DNA of 64,000 bases from Verrucomicrobiaceae bacterium (lineage in GTDB: Bacteria; Verrucomicrobiota; Verrucomicrobiia; Chthoniobacterales; Terrimicrobiaceae): assembly GCA_007280915.1 (NCBI GenBank), contig QYQL01000017.1:21402-85401 (forward strand), written 5' to 3'. The translations under genes were made by a program, and so were the position numbers. Shown piece by piece: positions 26,168 to 35,081 of the stretch. Under the pieces are notes generated by a model that was not told where the DNA came from, did no database searches, and saw nothing but the letters and a program-made list of their open reading frames with translations. Positions within the stretch are counted from its first letter, which is position 1. Each line of letters opens with the position of its first letter.

Positions 26168-27490
26168 ATGAATCCACGTCTCTTCCTCTGGTCTCTCGTC
26201 TCCGCGCTTGCGGGGTTTCTCTTCGGCTTCGACACGGTCGTCATCTCCGGCGCGGAGAAGACGATCCAGGCGCTCTGGGGCCTGAGCCCGGCGATGCACG
26301 GGCTCGCCATGAGCGCGGCCCTGTGGGGCACCGTCCTCGGGTCGGTCGTGGGAAGCTGGCCGACCGATCATTTCGGGAGAAAGAAGACGCTCTTCTGCAT
26401 CGGCTCGCTGTTCCTCGTCGGCTCGCTGTGGTCAGCAGGCTGCAACGACGTCTATTCGTTCATGATCGCAAGATTCATCGGCGGACTCGGGATCGGCATC
26501 TCAACCGTGGCCTCACCGCTTTACATCTCGGAAATCGCGCCGCCGGAACGCCGCGGAAGGCTCGCCGGAATGTTTCAGTTCAACATCGTCTTCGGCATTC
26601 TCGTCGCATTTCTCTCGAACTTCCTGCTGGCCGGCATCGGGGAAAACTCATGGCGCTGGATGCTCGGGATCATGGCGGTTCCCTCGATCATCTACACGCT
26701 CGCCTGCCTCATCATTCCAGAGAGCCCGCGCTGGCTGATCGGCCGCAAGGGCGACCGCGCTGCCGGGGCACGCGTCATCCGCCTCATCTACCCGGATGCC
26801 ACGGAGGCCGAGATCGAGGCGAAGGTGGATGAAATCGCCTCGGTGTCCCATGATAAGTCGAGCACCGGACGGTTCTGGAGCATGCAGCTGAAGACGCCGA
26901 TCCTGCTCGCCTTCCTGATCGCGTTCTTCAACCAGCTCTCCGGCATCAATGCGATCCTGTATTTCGCGCCGCGAATTTTCGAGCTCGCCGGGCTGGGAGC
27001 CAAGGCGGCATTGCTCCAGTCGGTCGGCATCGGGGTCACCAACCTCATCTTTACGTTCATCGGCCTCTGGCTGATCGACCGCCTCGGCCGCCGCACGCTG
27101 CTCTACATCGGCTCGTTTGGCTACATCGCTTCGCTCGGCCTTTGTGCATGGGCGTTCTTCACCAAAACTTTCGCCATCGTTCCCGCGTGCGTCTTTGCGT
27201 TCATCGCGGCCCATGCGGTCGGACAGGGAACGGTCATCTGGGTTTTGATATCGGAGATTTTCCCGAACCGCCACCGGGCGCAGGGTCAGTCGCTCGGCAG
27301 CTTCACCCACTGGATCTTCGCCGCCCTCCTCACCCTGTTTTTCCCGTCAATGGTCACAGCTTTCGCACCCGGATACGTGTTTCTATTTTTCTGCTTCATG
27401 ATGGTCCTCCAACTCATCTGGGTGAAAATGATGGTTCCCGAAACCAAGGGTCGGACTCTCGAAGACATCGAGCGGCACCTGGAAGCCTGA
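26168..27490 (+). CDS. Sugar:proton symporter, MFS sugar-porter family
   Basis: This 440-aa inner-membrane protein has 12 predicted helices. Sugar-porter signatures are present: the first-helix FGFDTVVISGA, the loop motif DHFGRKKTL, the central PESPRWLIGRKG, and the final PETKGRTLEDIE. The helix-7 block QLSGINAILYFAPRIF resembles XylE/GLUT-type substrate-binding regions. It should import a monosaccharide with protons. Its place after GH32 B and 12 bp before a PfkB kinase makes fructose the likely substrate; this is inference from context. Confidence 0.92.
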   Translation: MNPRLFLWSLVSALAGFLFGFDTVVISGAEKTIQALWGLSPAMHGLAMSAALWGTVLGSVVGSWPTDHFGRKKTLFCIGSLFLVGSLWSAGCNDVYSFMIARFIGGLGIGISTVASPLYISEIAPPERRGRLAGMFQFNIVFGILVAFLSNFLLAGIGENSWRWMLGIMAVPSIIYTLACLIIPESPRWLIGRKGDRAAGARVIRLIYPDATEAEIEAKVDEIASVSHDKSSTGRFWSMQLKTPILLAFLIAFFNQLSGINAILYFAPRIFELAGLGAKAALLQSVGIGVTNLIFTFIGLWLIDRLGRRTLLYIGSFGYIASLGLCAWAFFTKTFAIVPACVFAFIAAHAVGQGTVIWVLISEIFPNRHRAQGQSLGSFTHWIFAALLTLFFPSMVTAFAPGYVFLFFCFMMVLQLIWVKMMVPETKGRTLEDIERHLEA

Positions 27491-27502
27491 GCCCACGCCA
27501 CC

Positions 27503-28657
27503 ATGAGCACACCGATGACGATTTATCGCGAGCTGGCCTCACTCGCGCCTGTCATTGCTGATTTCAAAGCACGGACAGCCGCACCGGCGGAACGCTACCG
27601 CGGGCTCTGCGGCTTCGACGGCTTTATTGACACCTTCGTAAGGCTGCAGATTCCCTCCTCGATGGCGGAATTCGGCCCGAAAGTTGCCGCCGCCGCAGGC
27701 GTCTCGGCATCGTATCCGGCAAGCCATCTGGGCGACAAATTCGGAGGCAACGGGCCTCTCTTTGCCGCAGCGATGCATGACATTCACGGCGGTGAAATCG
27801 ATCTGACTTACATTGGAGCGATGGGCGCGGGGGAGGTTTTGCCGATCTTTCATGATGCGCTGGTTGGAAAAACCCAACGGCTTTTTACCCTGGCTCACCC
27901 GGCCCACACGACTTGTCTGGAATTCACCGACGGCAAGGTCATGCTCTGCGATATGGCCCCCTGCGGAGACGTAACATGGGAGCGGCTTCTCGAATGTGTC
28001 GGCGGGACGGCTCTGGATGAACTCCTGCGCGACGCCGGGTTCATCAGCGCCGTGAACTGGGGAAAACTCCCTCACGCCGGAGTGATTTGGAGCAATATCG
28101 CCAACCGTCTCACCGAACTCGGAGTCCCTGCAAAGAAAACCCACTTTTTCATGGACTTGGCGGAATTCGAAACCCGTCCGCCCGCTGACCGCGAAGATTT
28201 GCTCTCCCGACTGGGACCGATCACCCGCCAATGCCGGACCATCCTGAGTTTCAATCTCAAGGAAGCCTGGCAAATGGCGGAAAGCTTCGAGGGCCATTTT
28301 CATGGAAAAAAATCTCCTGATGACGTCGCCGAACTGGCCGCCCTCCTACGTTCGCGCATCGATGTCGATCGCGTGATCATCCATCCGAACGACGGCGCCG
28401 CCTGCGCCAGCGCAGACGGAACCGTCTATGTGCCGGGACCATATTGCCGCGAACCGCTGATCTCAACCGGAGCGGGAGATAATTTCGGCGCAGGGTGCCT
28501 CTCCGCCGCCATGCGCGGGCTCGATGACGCAGGAATCCTGCTGGCCGGAAACTGCGCCAGCGGGCATTTCGTCCGCTCCGGCCGCTCGGCATCATTCGCG
28601 GACATGAGAAATTTGCTCGACGCCTGGAGTGAAGGAGCCCTCGGTGAACGCCTCTAG
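27503..28657 (+). CDS. PfkB-family sugar kinase (candidate fructokinase)
   Basis: This 384-aa cytoplasmic kinase has the PfkB C-terminal signature STGAGDNFGAG with the catalytic Asp. The N-terminal half has GFDGFIDTFVRLQIP and the family glycine block FGGNGPLFAAAMHDIHGG. It is about 70 residues longer than ordinary fructokinases and lacks their tight N-terminal signature, so its sugar is not certain. Lying 12 bp after the transporter suggests it phosphorylates the imported sugar, probably fructose, for glycolysis. The next gene, a GH32-like protein, starts 129 bp downstream. Confidence 0.85.
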   Translation: MSTPMTIYRELASLAPVIADFKARTAAPAERYRGLCGFDGFIDTFVRLQIPSSMAEFGPKVAAAAGVSASYPASHLGDKFGGNGPLFAAAMHDIHGGEIDLTYIGAMGAGEVLPIFHDALVGKTQRLFTLAHPAHTTCLEFTDGKVMLCDMAPCGDVTWERLLECVGGTALDELLRDAGFISAVNWGKLPHAGVIWSNIANRLTELGVPAKKTHFFMDLAEFETRPPADREDLLSRLGPITRQCRTILSFNLKEAWQMAESFEGHFHGKKSPDDVAELAALLRSRIDVDRVIIHPNDGAACASADGTVYVPGPYCREPLISTGAGDNFGAGCLSAAMRGLDDAGILLAGNCASGHFVRSGRSASFADMRNLLDAWSEGALGERL

Positions 28658-28786
28658 CTGAAAACCTTCCCTTTCGCTGAAGCGTTGGGCATATTCCTGC
28701 ATCAGAACGATGAGTTGCCTGGTGAAGTTTGCAAACCGGGAGCGCTCGATTTTGAAAACAACAAGTCCCCCACCCGGCAAGCCGCG

Positions 28787-30409
28787 ATGAAATCGTTGAT
28801 CCTTTTATGGTGTTTTTCCCTGGCGACTGCTGCGGCTGTCGAATCTGCCGCCAGCAGTAATTCTCAATCCCCCGGCGTGCTCATGCATCAGGCTGATGTG
28901 TTGGATCAAGCGGTCGCTCTGGATCACAACCGGCCTGCCTGGCACCTCACTCCAACGGTCGGCAGTTGGTGGGATGTGAACGCCCTCATGTATCACAAGG
29001 GCCGCTATCACGTGATGTTCATGAAGCACATGTTTGATGATCAGGGAAACGCACTGCCCGATAACTGGGGGCATGCCTCCAGCACGGACTTGCTGCACTG
29101 GCAATTTCACCCTGACACGTTGCATTCGGGCCTCTTCGATGATGGAAAAGCCCGTCCATTCTGGAGCGGGGATGCCATCGAAAATGCGCCGTTGCCGACG
29201 ATCATTCCCCTCGTTGTCAAAAACGGTATCAACAGCGGTGTCTGGGCGGCGCAACCGAAGGATGACGAACTCCTGGAATGGAAATTCATCCAGCAGAAAC
29301 CCATTCTTTGCCAGAAGCCGAAACCCGCCGCGCCGGCTGTTGGCCAAAAGTCCGAATACATTATCTTCGACTCCACTGCATGGTATGACGCTTCGAAGCA
29401 GACCTACTTCCTGCTGTGCGGCAACAAGAACTTCCGTCCCGGCTACGAGGGGGATTGCACAAGCCTGTTCACCGGAAAGGACCTCCTCCACTGGGAATAC
29501 GTCGGACCTCTTTACAAAAGCCGCCGCGACATGACGTCCATCCACGAGGACACCGCCTGTCCGGACTTCTTTCCGCTCGGGGACAAATGGCTACTCCTCT
29601 CCCACGTCCATAATCCCTGGACCCATTGCCGCTACTATGTCGGCAGCTTCGACGGCACCACGTTCACGCCGGAGAGTGTCGGACGCATCGGCTGGATCAA
29701 TGACCAGATCGCCGCCCCGGAAACCATGCCCGACGGCAAAGGCCGGCGGATATTTTTCGGACAGGTGCGCACCGCTGGAAAAAACGGCCTGTGGAAAACT
29801 TCCTTCTCCATGCCTGTCGTCCTGAGCCTCGGCGAGGACAAAACCCTCCGGTTTCAGCCTGCCGATGAGCTTCTGACTCTGCGCGACAACAGCCATACCG
29901 AGAAAGACCTCACCCTCGACGACCGGTCCCTGCCTCTACCCGAAGCTGCAGCCCGGTCCGTCGAACTTCGCGCCACATTCACCGACGTCAACGCGAAGGC
30001 GGTCGGCTTCCGGGTCGCCAGCTCGCCCACTCAGGACGAATTCACCGACATCTCGTATCTTCCTGAGGAAAAAGTCATCGAAATCAACTTTGCGAAAAGC
30101 GATCTCAAAAACCGCACCCGCTACACCCGCTACCACTCGCGCGCTCTGGAGGGAAAAATGATCGAAGCAAACCCGGACGTAACCGTCCAGCGGATGCCAT
30201 TTGAGCTCAAGCCCGGCGAACCGCTGGATCTGCATGTCTTCGTGGACGGCTCCATCATCGAAGTCATCGCCAATTCCCGCGCCTTCACAGCGCAGACCAT
30301 CTACCCTTCGAAACGCGACTCAGTCGGCTCATACATTTTCGCACGCGATGGAAAAGCCAACGTGCCCCTGCTGGAAACCCACCACCTCAACTCCACGCTG
30401 AACCGCTGA
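28787..30409 (+). CDS. Secreted divergent GH32-family protein, altered active site
   Basis: This 540-aa protein has a signal peptide (1-18) and a start at ATG 28787, where it begins. It aligns with GH32 by the propeller order and C-terminal sandwich (LHVFVDGSIIEVIANSR is a GH32 C-domain hallmark). The canonical NDPNG is replaced by WWDVNAL (D63 retained), and the RDP region by FDSTAWYD (D195). At the acid/base motif ECPDFF the residue before Cys is Ala (A257), with a Glu at 254, three residues earlier. It may use a shifted acid, act on a different fructan, or be a binding protein. It is convergent with GH127, 9 bp between stops. Confidence 0.85.
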   Translation: MKSLILLWCFSLATAAAVESAASSNSQSPGVLMHQADVLDQAVALDHNRPAWHLTPTVGSWWDVNALMYHKGRYHVMFMKHMFDDQGNALPDNWGHASSTDLLHWQFHPDTLHSGLFDDGKARPFWSGDAIENAPLPTIIPLVVKNGINSGVWAAQPKDDELLEWKFIQQKPILCQKPKPAAPAVGQKSEYIIFDSTAWYDASKQTYFLLCGNKNFRPGYEGDCTSLFTGKDLLHWEYVGPLYKSRRDMTSIHEDTACPDFFPLGDKWLLLSHVHNPWTHCRYYVGSFDGTTFTPESVGRIGWINDQIAAPETMPDGKGRRIFFGQVRTAGKNGLWKTSFSMPVVLSLGEDKTLRFQPADELLTLRDNSHTEKDLTLDDRSLPLPEAAARSVELRATFTDVNAKAVGFRVASSPTQDEFTDISYLPEEKVIEINFAKSDLKNRTRYTRYHSRALEGKMIEANPDVTVQRMPFELKPGEPLDLHVFVDGSIIEVIANSRAFTAQTIYPSKRDSVGSYIFARDGKANVPLLETHHLNSTLNR

Positions 30410-30418
30410 AGCGCGCGA

Positions 30419-32506
30419 TCACTTCGCCGCCCGATCAGCCCAGAGCTTCTCCGTGACCGGGAACATCGACACGCGGAATTTCGTGCAGCCGAATGGCACA
30501 AGTTCGATTTTCGCCTTCTCGCCGCCGCTCACGGGAGCGGCAGGGAGCGGCTGGAGTTCCGTCGGCTTCCAGTCGAACTGCACAGCATCCGCACGCAGGC
30601 GGAGGGGCGATGAAAGCGACCAATCCCAATTCTTCGGCATCGGAGTGCGGACGACTTCGATGCCGCTGCTGCGCGGATCGACATTCAGCGCGTAGTTCCA
30701 CACGGCTCCCGGCGCAACGCGGTTCGGAGTCTCGTCGGCAATCGGGAGAGCAAACAAAAGCGGCCCATACATCACGCTTGCAAATGGATTGTGGACATCC
30801 CTCACCTGCGAGAGCTGGCGGGAGCGCGGCTGATGAAATTTAGCAACCTCCTCCTGACGGAAGTAGTCCTGGTCGGGATAGGATGTCTCCTGACCGCAGA
30901 TCAACCGGGGCGTCATCGGGAAGCGGATTCCGATCCGGTCGCCGGTTTTCCATGTGCGGTCGAGCTTCACGAATCCATTGGCATCCACCTCCATTTTCAC
31001 AGGTTGGTCGTTGATTTGGATTTCGGGATTCTTGCACCATGCTGGAATGCGGAGGGAAACCGGGAACGCCGCATCGCGCGAGGGAGTCACTTCCATGACG
31101 ATGGATTCCTCGAATGGATAAACAGTTTTACTTTCCACGATGACGTCCACCCCGTCGGCAACCTGTGCCTTCACCCGGCACGGACCGTAAAGCGTTGCAG
31201 CAAGGCCGTGGTCGGGCGTGGCCATCCACATGTGCATGATGTAATTCGGCAGAACGCGGCTCACGTTGCCGACGCAGCAGAGACAGGGGTGCCCGATCGG
31301 GGTAAACTGATACGACCCAAGCGAAGGATTGTGGGGTTCCTCCAGCGGGAGCGATTCGTTGAGGCGGTTCGGGCTCTGGTAATAGCACATCGTCTCGAAA
31401 TCGCGGGCGATCGGTGCCGGGCCGGCATTGAAGAAGATCTGCTCGATGCGGTCGGCATAGCTCCCCTCGCCCGTGATGCGGAGGAGCCAGAGATATGTCC
31501 AGTTGGCGGCAGCCACGTTGCACGTTTCCACATTGCGGGTGGAGCCGATGCCGGCCAGGTGTTCCTCACCGGAGACCAAACCATTCGGCAGCAGGAACGA
31601 CTGGTCGCTCCATTTCACCGCGCTCTTTGTGGCATCAAGGAGGTGCCGGTCGCCAGTCCACGGATACAGCAGCGCGGGAACCCGTTCGTTCTCGTAAAAT
31701 ATGACAGCATGCCCGGGAACTATTTTCCCGCTGTTCCAGGTTTCGACCGCCTTCTTGAATCCGGGTCGCTCCAGCACCGAGCGAACGTTGGCCAGAACCT
31801 GCGGATCCCGGCTCAGGAGATACGTGTCGATCATCGGGTCGAGATTGACCATGCCGTTCACCACCCCGAAATCATCCTGAAAATCCGGGAGCGGAAAATT
31901 CCGGTAAACTTTTACCAGAGCTTCCAGAATCCTGGGATCGCCGCTCGCCTGGTAATAGGCGACCAAAGCACGTCCCATGTGCGAATGCGCCCAACTGTTG
32001 AATCCGTCGTCATTGAAGATGCTATTCGGCATCCAGTAGACAAAGGAATCGCCCCCTTTCAGAATGCCGTCCACCACCGGATCCAGCCGGGACTTCGCTT
32101 TTGCGATCAGGTCCGGATCATTCAGGATGTAGGCCATCCTCACCAAGCCATCCAGCCAGTAGGCGCACTGCTCGAGCGGCCAGCCGGTCCCCTTTTCCTT
32201 AACGCCTCCGGCTTTGAAATCCTGCCCCGACCAGCCTTTTGCATAGGTCTCCGCCCGCTCATCAAGATGCCCCGTGATGCCCTTCCCGGCGGCCAGCGCC
32301 CAGTCACGCAGCCAGCCGGTCGGCTCGACCGCTCCCGGCTTGAGCGGCTGGAAAGCCATCGGCACATCCTCAGCACGGGTAACCAGCGCTGTGGCGCTCA
32401 GGAAAATGAGGGCGATGAAAATCCATCTCCAACAGGATCGACAGGCAAAGTGCCGCCAATGATGACTTGAAAGGGGGAAGGCAATTGAGCGGAGGGAGTG
32501 ATTCAT
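30419..32506 (-). CDS. Secreted GH127 (DUF1680) beta-L-arabinofuranosidase-like protein
   Basis: This 695-aa protein has a long basic N-region and hydrophobic signal segment (residues 27-44), then the GH127 alpha/alpha-barrel. The zinc and nucleophile residues of the family are visible: NVETCN gives E327 and C329, and HPCLCCVGN gives C410 and C411, matching the Glu, Cys and adjacent Cys-Cys set of the Bifidobacterium prototype HypBA1. Such enzymes release beta-L-arabinofuranose from plant glycoproteins or pectins. It faces the fructan genes tail to tail, and its partner substrate may be in the same plant biomass. Confidence 0.92.
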   Translation of the reverse strand: MNHSLRSIAFPLSSHHWRHFACRSCWRWIFIALIFLSATALVTRAEDVPMAFQPLKPGAVEPTGWLRDWALAAGKGITGHLDERAETYAKGWSGQDFKAGGVKEKGTGWPLEQCAYWLDGLVRMAYILNDPDLIAKAKSRLDPVVDGILKGGDSFVYWMPNSIFNDDGFNSWAHSHMGRALVAYYQASGDPRILEALVKVYRNFPLPDFQDDFGVVNGMVNLDPMIDTYLLSRDPQVLANVRSVLERPGFKKAVETWNSGKIVPGHAVIFYENERVPALLYPWTGDRHLLDATKSAVKWSDQSFLLPNGLVSGEEHLAGIGSTRNVETCNVAAANWTYLWLLRITGEGSYADRIEQIFFNAGPAPIARDFETMCYYQSPNRLNESLPLEEPHNPSLGSYQFTPIGHPCLCCVGNVSRVLPNYIMHMWMATPDHGLAATLYGPCRVKAQVADGVDVIVESKTVYPFEESIVMEVTPSRDAAFPVSLRIPAWCKNPEIQINDQPVKMEVDANGFVKLDRTWKTGDRIGIRFPMTPRLICGQETSYPDQDYFRQEEVAKFHQPRSRQLSQVRDVHNPFASVMYGPLLFALPIADETPNRVAPGAVWNYALNVDPRSSGIEVVRTPMPKNWDWSLSSPLRLRADAVQFDWKPTELQPLPAAPVSGGEKAKIELVPFGCTKFRVSMFPVTEKLWADRAAK

Positions 32507-32578
32507 GGGGACTGTGCAGGTTATCTGCCGACCGGCATTTTCCTCAAGGGTGATTTCCCGAAAGATGGCCCGCCGGCA

Positions 32579-33145
32579 TCAAGGGTGTCCGCCCATCTGC
32601 CACAGCTTGATCGCCTCGATCGGATGGATGAGCATGATGACGTTGAGGGTGAGGTTGTCCCGCACCCAGAGGGCACACCCGATCTCCATGGCCAGGAAAA
32701 GAACCACACTCGCCCAGACCGGCAGCCGCCAGGCCAACAGAAAGCCGAACGACATCATCAGGACGTCGCTCAGGGAATTGAAAATACTGTCGCCCGAATA
32801 CCCGAGGGCCATGGTTGCATCGCGATAGCGGTTGATGATGATTGGAGAGTTTTCCAGCATCTCCCATCCCGCCTCCACGATCACGGCGGCCAGATACCGG
32901 AACCGGAGCGGAACCCGCCGGGCCACGAGCCAGAGCAGGGCGAAAAACACGAACCCGTGTCCGATGTGGGAAAACGAATACGCATCGGCCAGGCGCTGCG
33001 AGCACTCGCTGCTCCAGATGCTGCCCTCCCAGAGCCCCGGTTTTCCGTCAGGCCCGAAAACCGAGCGTCCCATCCACCGCTCGAAACCGGCGAGGATCGC
33101 GAGAACGGCGGCGACGATCCCGAATATCCCGAATGCCTTTTTCAT
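32579..33145 (-). CDS. DUF2585 (UPF0314) family membrane protein
   Basis: This 188-aa integral membrane protein starts at ATG 33145; a GTG 21 bp upstream is less likely. It has about four to five hydrophobic helices, the first at residues 5-20. The conserved blocks SIWSSECSQRLADAYSFSHIGHG and AGWEMLENSP and YSGDSIFNSLSDVL mark the DUF2585 family, known mainly from Alphaproteobacteria. Its function is unknown. It lies 30 bp after YajQ and 72 bp before GH127, in the same direction. Confidence 0.88.
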   Translation of the reverse strand: MKKAFGIFGIVAAVLAILAGFERWMGRSVFGPDGKPGLWEGSIWSSECSQRLADAYSFSHIGHGFVFFALLWLVARRVPLRFRYLAAVIVEAGWEMLENSPIIINRYRDATMALGYSGDSIFNSLSDVLMMSFGFLLAWRLPVWASVVLFLAMEIGCALWVRDNLTLNVIMLIHPIEAIKLWQMGGHP

Positions 33146-33175
33146 TACTGCGCGATGTATCCCCACCCCGGCTGA

Positions 33176-33667
33176 TCAGTCCCGGAAGTTTTTGAAATCC
33201 AGAACGACACCAAAATCCCGGCCCCGGCAAAAGGCGATGACGTTCTGCAACTCATCGCGACTTTTTCCGGTGACCCGGACCTGGCGGTCTTGAAGCGAGC
33301 TCTGGACCTTCAGCCCGGCTGCCTTGATCTCCTTCACGATCTCCTTCGCCTTGTCGCCTTCCAGTCCCTGCTTGATCAGAAAATCCTGTGTGGCATGTCC
33401 AAGCGGAGAAATTGCAGGATCCTTGCGCTCGACATTCCGGAGATCGATGTTCCGCTTGGCCAGCTTGCCGACAACCATGTCATGAAGCGCCTTGAGCCGC
33501 GTCCCGTCCTCGGCCTTCAGCGCGATTTTTGAATCGACAGGCTTCCATTCAATCGTCGCCGGACTCCCCTTGAAATCAAACCGCGTGGCAAGTTCCTTGA
33601 GCGCTTGGTTGACCGCGTTGTCAACCTCCTGCTTGTCAATTTCCGAAACGATGTCGAACGAGGGCAT
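33176..33667 (-). CDS. YajQ-family cyclic-di-GMP-binding protein
   Basis: This 163-aa protein matches YajQ over its full length: it begins PSFDIVSEIDKQEVDNAVNQ, has TRFDFKGSPATIEW, and ends with the typical SLQDRQVRVTGKSRDELQNV. YajQ has two ferredoxin-like domains. In Xanthomonas and Pseudomonas, members bind cyclic-di-GMP and act on transcription factors. Whether this one does is not shown. The size and lack of extra domains are standard. It is the second gene of a same-strand run with a 51-bp gap to the upstream spermidine-synthase-like gene. Confidence 0.95.
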   Translation of the reverse strand: MPSFDIVSEIDKQEVDNAVNQALKELATRFDFKGSPATIEWKPVDSKIALKAEDGTRLKALHDMVVGKLAKRNIDLRNVERKDPAISPLGHATQDFLIKQGLEGDKAKEIVKEIKAAGLKVQSSLQDRQVRVTGKSRDELQNVIAFCRGRDFGVVLDFKNFRD

Positions 33668-33718
33668 GTGAGGAACGATAGCGGCGGCGGCGCAGGACGG
33701 TCAATGACAGGAATCTTA

Positions 33719-34387
33719 TCAAACTTCTCCGACGTAGATGCGATGGGCCGCCCGCTTTGCACGTTCGTGGGACTTGGCCTCATACTCGAAGGCGTGAAAC
33801 CCGGCCCGCTTGAGTTGGTCGAGAAAGGCAGGCTCCCTCACCGCAGACCAGAAGGCGACGCGTCCCCCGGGGCGAAGAGCACGGCGGATGAGTGAGAGGC
33901 CGCTGGCATTGTAGAGGCGAGAGTTTTTCGCCTGCACCAGCGAGGTCGGGCCGTTGTCCACGTCAAGAAGGATAGCATCGAAGCGGGCGTTTGTTCGCTT
34001 GATGCAGTCGAAGACGTCGCCGGTGAAGGTGTCCACACGAGAGTCAGCCAGGAGTGATCCGTTCAGGCTGGCGAGAAATTCCCGGTTCCAAGCCACGACC
34101 TCAGGCAGAAGTTCAGCCACCTGAACGAAGGCCATCGGTCCTGTCAGTTCGAGCACGCGTCGAAGGCTGAACCCCAATCCCAAACCGCCGATCAGAACAC
34201 GAGCCTCGTTGCTCTGCGGGCGGAAGACACAGGCAAGGTCGGCGAGCATGGTCTCCGAGACCGTATTATTTGATCCCATGAGTTGCCGCCCGTTGAGTTT
34301 GAGAAAATAGTCTCCATCGTGCTCATGGAGCGAGAAGCGCGATCCATCCGGTGTGCGGGTCTCCGCGAGGTTGCGAAAAGGAATCAC
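33719..34387 (-). CDS. Spermidine-synthase-like SAM-dependent methyltransferase fold protein
   Basis: This 222-aa protein has a Rossmann-like AdoMet fold. The glycine loop is LIGGLGLGFSLRRVLEL, the acidic turn is in VQVAELLPEVVAWN, and the DAILLDVDNGP block lies where polyamine synthases hold their catalytic Asp. It resembles the spermine/spermidine synthase-like proteins that lack the N-terminal beta domain, so the reaction is unknown. The GTG start at 34387 overlaps the stop of the upstream orphan gene (GTGA), indicating coupled translation of the two. Confidence 0.85.
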   Translation of the reverse strand: MIPFRNLAETRTPDGSRFSLHEHDGDYFLKLNGRQLMGSNNTVSETMLADLACVFRPQSNEARVLIGGLGLGFSLRRVLELTGPMAFVQVAELLPEVVAWNREFLASLNGSLLADSRVDTFTGDVFDCIKRTNARFDAILLDVDNGPTSLVQAKNSRLYNASGLSLIRRALRPGGRVAFWSAVREPAFLDQLKRAGFHAFEYEAKSHERAKRAAHRIYVGEV

Positions 34388-34878
34388 GCCCGCGCCCCCG
34401 GCGTGGAGAGCACCCCTGAGAAATGGAGCAGGGCGGCATCGGCCGCATCTGTCGGCGCCAGTTTCTCCAACCATGCCCGCCCTTCGGAACTTGCGATCCA
34501 AGCCTTGGTTTTGTTCAAAGCATCATCCACTGTGGCGGGAGAGGCTGCCTGCGCAAGCAGTTTGCGGGCTGGAAGAATCCCCTTCGGCAATGGGGAGGCT
34601 GGAATCGTCACCGGTATTACGACTTCCACGCCCAACCACTCCTGCAACTCCGGGAGAATGTCAGCAGGCGTTTGAAACCGTTGCCAGACACGGTCCTCGT
34701 GATCGGGATCCACGGATGCAATGAACTCGTTTGCCAGGCTGAATCCGGGAGCGTTCGCATGAATGAATTCCCTGCACTTGTCGCCGTGCATTTTGAGTCG
34801 CCCCTTTGTTCCTGTGCTGTATTTGCGCGTTTCCACAGCCGTTGTTTTTGGCCCCTCCGCGTTCGTTAGTCCAACCAT
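34384..34878 (-). CDS. Hypothetical protein, coupled to spermidine-synthase-like gene
   Basis: I do not recognise this 164-aa protein. No signal peptide or membrane helix is visible. Residues 30-160 form a soluble-looking alpha/beta region with a cysteine (GDKCREFIHAN). Candidate starts are ATG 34878, used here, and the downstream ATG 34791; the first 29 residues are polar and may be non-coding. The stop overlaps the next gene's GTG by 4 bp. The fixed coupling suggests that the protein acts with the SAM-fold enzyme, which is an inference. Confidence 0.6.
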   Translation of the reverse strand: MVGLTNAEGPKTTAVETRKYSTGTKGRLKMHGDKCREFIHANAPGFSLANEFIASVDPDHEDRVWQRFQTPADILPELQEWLGVEVVIPVTIPASPLPKGILPARKLLAQAASPATVDDALNKTKAWIASSEGRAWLEKLAPTDAADAALLHFSGVLSTPGARA

Positions 34879-34952
34879 TTCCAAGCGGCGGATGAGTTAA
34901 GGGTGATGTTGCCTCTTGCCACATCGTAGCCAATGGCCCCATAGTGCGGCCT

Positions 34953-35069
34953 ATGGGAGATTCCAATCCGAAAAACAACCAGAAGAAAAAAGCCCAGCAA
35001 ATCGCAAAGAAGGCCGGCAACCAGAAGAAGCCGGCGGCACCCGCTCAGGTGCTTCCAAAGAAAAAGTAG
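34953..35069 (+). CDS. Very small basic Lys/Gln-rich protein (38 aa)
   Basis: An ATG at 34953 opens a 38-residue frame, MGDSNPKNNQKKKAQQIAKK, then a GNQKK and Pro/Ala segment ending PKKK. It has no hydrophobic core and is about a third Lys. Tiny proteins of the form MGDxxPKxxxKxxxQ recur in several bacterial phyla as unannotated genes, as far as I recall, which is why I call this real rather than chance. It ends 12 bp before the 3' end of the convergent histidine kinase. Nucleic-acid binding is a guess from charge. Confidence 0.65.
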   Translation: MGDSNPKNNQKKKAQQIAKKAGNQKKPAAPAQVLPKKK

Positions 35070-35081
35070 ACCCCCGGCGCG

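Noticed and set aside
28727..28736. GTTTGCAAAC palindrome upstream of the third GH32-like gene as a LacI-type operator
   Set aside because: It is only 10 bp, lacks a central CG step of typical LacI sites, and does not match the TTACAGGTT repeats by the regulator.
30791..32470. Long open frame antisense to GH127
   Set aside because: It lies entirely opposite a well-supported GH127 gene, is rich in Arg, His and Pro as mirror frames of GC-rich genes are, and has no recognisable domain.
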